Positions 60,745-64,000 of a stretch of DNA of 64,000 nt are shown here, piece by piece; position 1 is the stretch's first letter; every line of letters begins with the position of its first letter. The position numbers and the translations under genes were made by a program. The stretch is from positions 5,247,331 to 5,311,330 of the forward strand of contig NW_024037374.1 in assembly GCF_015832195.1 (NCBI RefSeq), written 5' to 3'. The notes under the pieces are model-generated. The model was not told the DNA's origin. It saw only the letters and a program-made list of their open reading frames with translations, and made no database searches. The stretch is from Motacilla alba alba (taxonomy: Eukaryota > Chordata > Aves > Passeriformes > Motacillidae).

Positions 60745-61200
60745 CTCTACACGGACGGATCCAGCTTCGTGGAAAATGGGACTCGATATGCAGGCTATGC
60801 TGTGGTAACCCTGGACCAGGTAATAGAAGCCAAGGCACTGATGCCCGGAACGTCTGCTCAGAAGGCAGAGATAATTGGACTTACTAGGGCCCTGTATTTA
60901 AGTAAAGACAAAAAAGTTAATATATAGACAGATTCCAAATATGTATTTGGTGTGGTCCACGTGCACAGGGCATTGTAGAAAGAGAGGGGACTGTTAAATT
61001 CACAAGGAGCCAGTGTTAAGCACCAAGAGGCAGTACTACAGCTGTTGGATACTATACACAGTCCTAAGGTTGTTACAATTATGCACGTGAAGGGACACCA
61101 AACCGCTGAGGGAAAAATCTACCAGGGAAACCAGTTTGTTGATGCCATCGCAAGACAAGTTGTACGAAAGGTATGGACTCAGATGGCTCTAATACCGGTA
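60745..61200 (+). other. RNase H domain of pol, two stops
   Basis: LYTDGSSF gives the first catalytic Asp (60754-60756), AQKAEIIGL the Glu, TDSKY the second Asp (60931-60933) and NQFVDAIARQ the last Asp (61141-61143), with the HVKGH loop at about 61084. All four metal-binding acids are therefore present. TAG at 60925 directly precedes TDSKY, and a second TAG is at 60976. It belongs to Pol and would degrade the RNA strand of the RNA:DNA hybrid. Confidence 0.85.
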
Positions 61201-61305
61201 AGGACTAACCCCGCGACCCCATACTTGAATCAAGAACCAGTGTATTTGACAGAGGATGTGAAGCTAGTAAATTTATTAGGGGCACAAAAGAATCAGACTA
61301 GATAG

Positions 61306-62385
61306 TATGTTACTTCCCTGGGACAAGTTGTAGTGCCAGCCCGAATAATGAAATTTATTTTAAAATCAGAGCATAACAAATGCCATTGGAGAGCAGAGGC
61401 ATTGGTTAAATTTTTAAAGAATGAAGTCATCTCTAATCAGATGTTAACAATGGCAAAAAGGGTTAACGCAATGTGTCCTATGTGTTTGAAAAACAATTCA
61501 ATAGTTAGGAGACAAATACAAATAGGGAAATTACAGGTTAGACCACAGCCTGGGGATTATTGGCAGGTTGATTTCTCTGAATTACCAAAGGCCCAGGGAT
61601 ATAAATATTTACTTGTGTATGTATGTACATTTTCAAATTGGCCAGAAGCCTTTCCATGTTGAACAAATCAGGCAAAGGAAATAGTAAAGACACTGCTAAA
61701 GGAAATAATACCGAAGTTTGGAGTACCTCTGGAGTTATCATCAGACAGGAGCCCACATTTTATTGCAGGGATAGTGCAAAAAATAGCCAGAATACTAGGC
61801 ATCACTTAGAATTTACATACGCCCTGGAAGCCCCAGTCCAGTAGTCAGGTGAAAAGAATGAATCAAACACTGAAAGGTCAGATCAGGAAAATTTGCCAGG
61901 AAGCTAAGCTATATTGGCCTCAGGCCTTGCCCCTGGCATTGCTCAGGATTCGTATAAAGCCCCGAGAGAAGATAGGTGTAAGTCCATACAAAATATTGTA
62001 TGGCAGACCATATCACGCCACTGTATTAAAAAGGGAAATGCATGTAAATGGAGATAAGGCAATTGCAGAATATGTAGTATCACTCAATAAGACTTTGAAT
62101 TCTTTAAGGAATACCTTGCAGTAGAATAGGCCACTCACGCTGGAGAATCCTATTCACGACATACATCCTGGGAATCAAGTGTACATAAAAAATTAGATGA
62201 CAGATCCACTACGGGAATCATGAGGTAGACCTTACCAGGTAATGATGACGACCTACACAGCAGTGAAGGTAGCGGAGACGGACGCTTGGATCCATTACAC
62301 CCGAGTGAAGAAGGCTCCGCAGCAGTGGGAAACTCAGATGATAACCCCCACTCGAATGATTTTCCGCGCAAAGCTGCCTTCTTAA
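61306..62385 (+). other. Integrase domain of pol, catalytic Glu lost, several stops
   Basis: The N-terminal HHCC zinc site is seen as HNKCH (61372-61386) and CPMC (61474-61485). The catalytic core has Asp in WQVDFSE (61570-61572) and Asp in SSDRSPHF (61744-61746). The expected Glu in the SSGQVE-type motif is instead Lys (AAA at 61852-61854), and the preceding Gly is Ser (AGT); both fit G-to-A changes. The C-terminal part has VYIKN and a GPY/F-type stretch reading GRPYQV (about 62224), then DAWIHYTRVKKAPQQW, as in class I integrases. Stops: 61660, 61807, 62122, 62194 and 62221. Confidence 0.88.
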
Positions 62386-62429
62386 TCATTCTGTTGTTAA
62401 TTTTAATAAAAATAATTCCTGTACATGGG

Positions 62430-62735
62430 TTTATCAGAGTGGAAACAGAAAACAAACGGGTTACAAGGGTAATAAGAATGGATATTCAACTAATTTGTGC
62501 ATTGTATAATGACCAGGGAGCTAGAGTCGAAGAAATCCAGGTAGAATAGCAGCGAAGAGCTGAGGAGAGCCAGAGAGAAGTGAGTCTGGATTGAGATCAG
62601 GATGCTCAACAAGGAACTACAACGCTGAGACTGACTAAGGTAGCCACAAATAATTCTGGAGAGTACATCTGTTTAGTTAGGATTCGGAGTAGTGTTGATT
62701 ATAAGAGAATCCAATTACAAGTGTTATCATGGGAA
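62430..62735 (+). other. Ig-like domain 1 in env, with two stops at likely Trp positions
   Basis: The pattern of an Ig V-type fold is visible: a B-strand Cys in QLICAL (62496-62498); a C-strand position occupied by TAG (62547) directly after EIQVE, where the invariant Trp of an Ig domain would lie; then TTTLRLTKVATNNSGEYICLV with the classical Leu, Ser-Gly-x-Tyr-x-Cys F-strand (Cys 62670-62672). Cys-to-Cys distance is 58 codons. A second stop, TGA 62592, lies between the C and E strands. Immediately upstream is the env signal peptide, so the domain would be at the N-terminus of mature Env. Assignment rests on motif reading by eye. Confidence 0.65.
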
Positions 62736-63070
62736 GAGACCTACTCAGAAAACATAGTAGTGTGGCCAACATTAGCAGTCGTAGATTTATGGGAAGGCCC
62801 ACCACTTAGGATAAATTGCTCCTTTTCAATAGAATTTGGATACCCAAGGAATTTACGTGTCAAATGGTGGAAGCAGAATAAAAATTTAACCTGGGATCAG
62901 ATAGAAACGGGGATAAGTTGGTGGGAGTACAAAAACCAGGGAAAAGGTTGGCTGAATATCACTGACCCACAAATAGGCAAAACAGAAGGGATCTACTTAT
63001 GTATAGTAGAAGATGATATGGCTGGGGCATATGGATTGAGAATGGTTCAGGCAAAGTCTCATGGTGTATA
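62736..63070 (+). other. Ig-like domain 2 in env, intact frame
   Basis: A second Ig-like unit follows without a gap. It has a B-strand PLRINCSFS with Cys at 62817-62819, a C-strand LRVKWWKQ with the invariant Trp, and E/F strands GWLNITDPQIGKTEGIYLCIV with Tyr-x-Cys (Cys 63000-63002). Cys-to-Cys distance is 61 codons. Possible N-glycosylation sites are NCS, NLT and NIT. It is free of stops, so this domain is the better test case for structure prediction. The two domains are not obviously recent duplicates of each other. Confidence 0.68.
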
Positions 63071-63098
63071 TCAGGAGGCAAGAGGACAGGCATTTTTG

Positions 63099-63125
63099 AA
63101 AAGGCATATAAGGAGAGATCGGAGG
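63099..63125 (+). other. Basic cluster between Ig-like part and surface domain
   Basis: The env frame reads KRHIRRDRR here, containing the minimal furin pattern Arg-x-x-Arg more than once. It lies between the second Ig-like domain and the cysteine-rich region. Usual retroviral furin sites separate surface and transmembrane subunits, which should lie further downstream, so this would be an additional site. Cleavage is inferred only. Confidence 0.4.
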
Positions 63126-64000
63126 GAAATTGGTCCCCTAAAACGGAACGAAGGGCAAGAAAATTTAGTAGTAGGGTTGATCAGAGACTTTGGAATAATG
63201 CAGAATGTCACCAAAATAACTGCTTGTTTGCCGTTACCACAAGCTGCAGGGGAACCTATACCTTGGGGAATAATACCAATAACCGAGATGCCGGAATCTT
63301 TTAAAAATGTATCTTGGACTTGTCAGACAGTGCCAAAGTCAGTAGTAGAATGGAAAGATGTATGTAAAACAATTAGAACTATGACCGAGGCAGATTGTAA
63401 ATTGAAACACAATTATTATGGGTGGATCCAAAATACAAAAAGGTGTTTAATTACATTTCCAATCGATGAGCCATGTAACAGGCTACGAATCAGAAACATA
63501 ATCCATCGAAATGAGATGAAGTGTCAGAACATTACACAGAACTATGATACCTAGCAGGGGTGGAAAACATTGTGGGGTCCTAGTGTTTTAGAGCATTATA
63601 ATTATTTGGGGGAAGTTCAATGGTGTATTCAATGGTTAGGGAAGCGAAACCAATCCTATTATAGAACTCTTGTTACATCCACATCCTCTAGAGCATTTAA
63701 GGCACAGAAAGAGGAATGGAATTGCACACAAGTTTTCACGTGCGACACTCCAGAGGATCAGATAGGACTAGTACCGGTTAAAATGGCCTTGAAGTGGGGA
63801 TGTGAGTGTAGGGGATATAATCATACAGTAAACAGGGCATCAGTACATGAACCCATAGATTGTAGATATACAACTGTGCACAGCCCAGGAAATTTGGTTT
63901 GGGTCATGGGACACGGACAGTGGACTACCCATTTACCATTAGATGGGCCCACCACTCAAATTACCCTCGGAATCCCCACCCTATGTCCGTATTGGAAGCA

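Larger units (their letters stand above)
58858..62385 (+). pseudogene. pol: pro-pol polyprotein, ten premature stops, no frameshift
   Basis: One frame, the same as gag, runs from the gag stop to TAA 62383-62385 (1,175 codons). It encodes, in order, protease, reverse transcriptase, RNase H and integrase, as in class I retroviruses. In-frame stops lie at 59599 (TAG), 59794 (TAG), 60925 (TAG), 60976 (TAG), 61303 (TAG), 61660 (TGA), 61807 (TAG), 62122 (TAG), 62194 (TAG) and 62221 (TGA). Several fall where a tryptophan is expected from the family, for example just before FSVIDLKDAFF in RT and before NLHTPWKPQ in integrase. No insertion or deletion disturbs the frame over 3.5 kb, which is unusual for so many stops. 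The last 166 bp overlap env. This copy cannot make an active Pol. Confidence 0.92.
56306..64000 (+). mobile_element. Class I (gammaretrovirus-like) endogenous retrovirus, 3' end outside window
   Basis: The order is 5' LTR, primer binding site, leader, gag, pro-pol and env on the plus strand, inserted in a satellite monomer. Class I is supported by four features: gag and pol share one reading frame separated by a stop codon; the nucleocapsid has a single CCHC knuckle; the capsid homology region reads NESPSAFLERLKD; and the integrase has a C-terminal GPY-type stretch overlapping env. Env is atypical, with two immunoglobulin-like domains. The copy carries 15 premature stops and substitutions in catalytic residues, so it is defective. 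The 3' LTR and the right target-site duplication lie beyond 64000. Confidence 0.93.
62220..64000 (+). pseudogene. env: env glycoprotein with two Ig-like domains, partial and broken
   Basis: Env mediates receptor binding and fusion. I start it at ATG 62220, inside the end of pol as in gammaretroviruses; the frame then continues to the window edge. Codon 3 is TAG (62226), and further stops lie at 62547 (TAG), 62592 (TGA) and 63552 (TAG). About 51 polar residues precede a hydrophobic leader (62373-62420) ending PVHG, a likely long signal peptide. Two Ig-like domains follow, then a basic cluster (63111-63125), then a cysteine-rich surface region with many N-glycosylation sites (NVT, NVS, NIT, NQS, NCT, NHT). 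Its GNLVWVMG and ITLGIPTLCPYW stretches resemble the end of a retroviral surface subunit. The transmembrane subunit is beyond 64000. A possible splice acceptor is CCTTGCAG at 62114-62121. Without the Ig part it would be an ordinary env. Confidence 0.75.

Overview
The window looks like vertebrate nuclear DNA, most likely from a bird or another sauropsid. It holds no intact host protein gene that I can support. There are three regions. (1) Positions 1 to about 5,944 are AT-rich unique sequence without a recognisable gene. (2) Positions about 5,945 to 56,305 are a single head-to-tail satellite array with a monomer of about 191 bp, roughly 264 copies. It is built by nested block duplications (572 bp, 1,333 bp, 2,476 bp, 3,818 bp and 5,147 bp spacings). 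(3) From 56,306 to the right edge, a class I (gammaretrovirus-like) endogenous retrovirus (ERV) is inserted into a satellite monomer and runs out of the window inside env. The bird assignment is an inference from the 191-bp satellite length and the ERV type; I could not compare either with a database.

The satellite produces hundreds of open frames on both strands (up to 400 codons). They are by-products of a stop-poor repeat whose length is not a multiple of three, so I do not annotate them as genes. The monomer carries a strong dyad, GGCCC-TTCG-GGGCC and variants. One aberrant monomer type, at 7,136-7,245 and again at 11,330-11,439, has lost that sequence but has a different dyad with a four-base loop at the equivalent place.

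The ERV has a 439-bp 5' LTR with TGTTG/CAACA ends, a TATA box and an AATAAA signal. It is followed by a primer binding site resembling tRNA-Arg and a leader with a splice donor and two tandem hairpins. Then come gag, pro-pol in the gag frame behind a TGA CTA G stop, and env overlapping the end of pol by 166 bp. Gag and pol stay in one frame for 5.1 kb with no frameshift, yet gag, pol and env together contain 15 premature stops (12 TAG, 3 TGA, no TAA). Most fit tryptophan codons hit by G-to-A changes. Protease has lost its catalytic Asp and integrase its catalytic Glu, so this copy is defective.

The most interesting feature is env. Between its hydrophobic leader and the cysteine-rich surface region lie two consecutive immunoglobulin-like domains (about 62,430-62,735 and 62,736-63,070), followed by a basic cluster that could be a protease site. 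I know of no retroviral envelope with that architecture.
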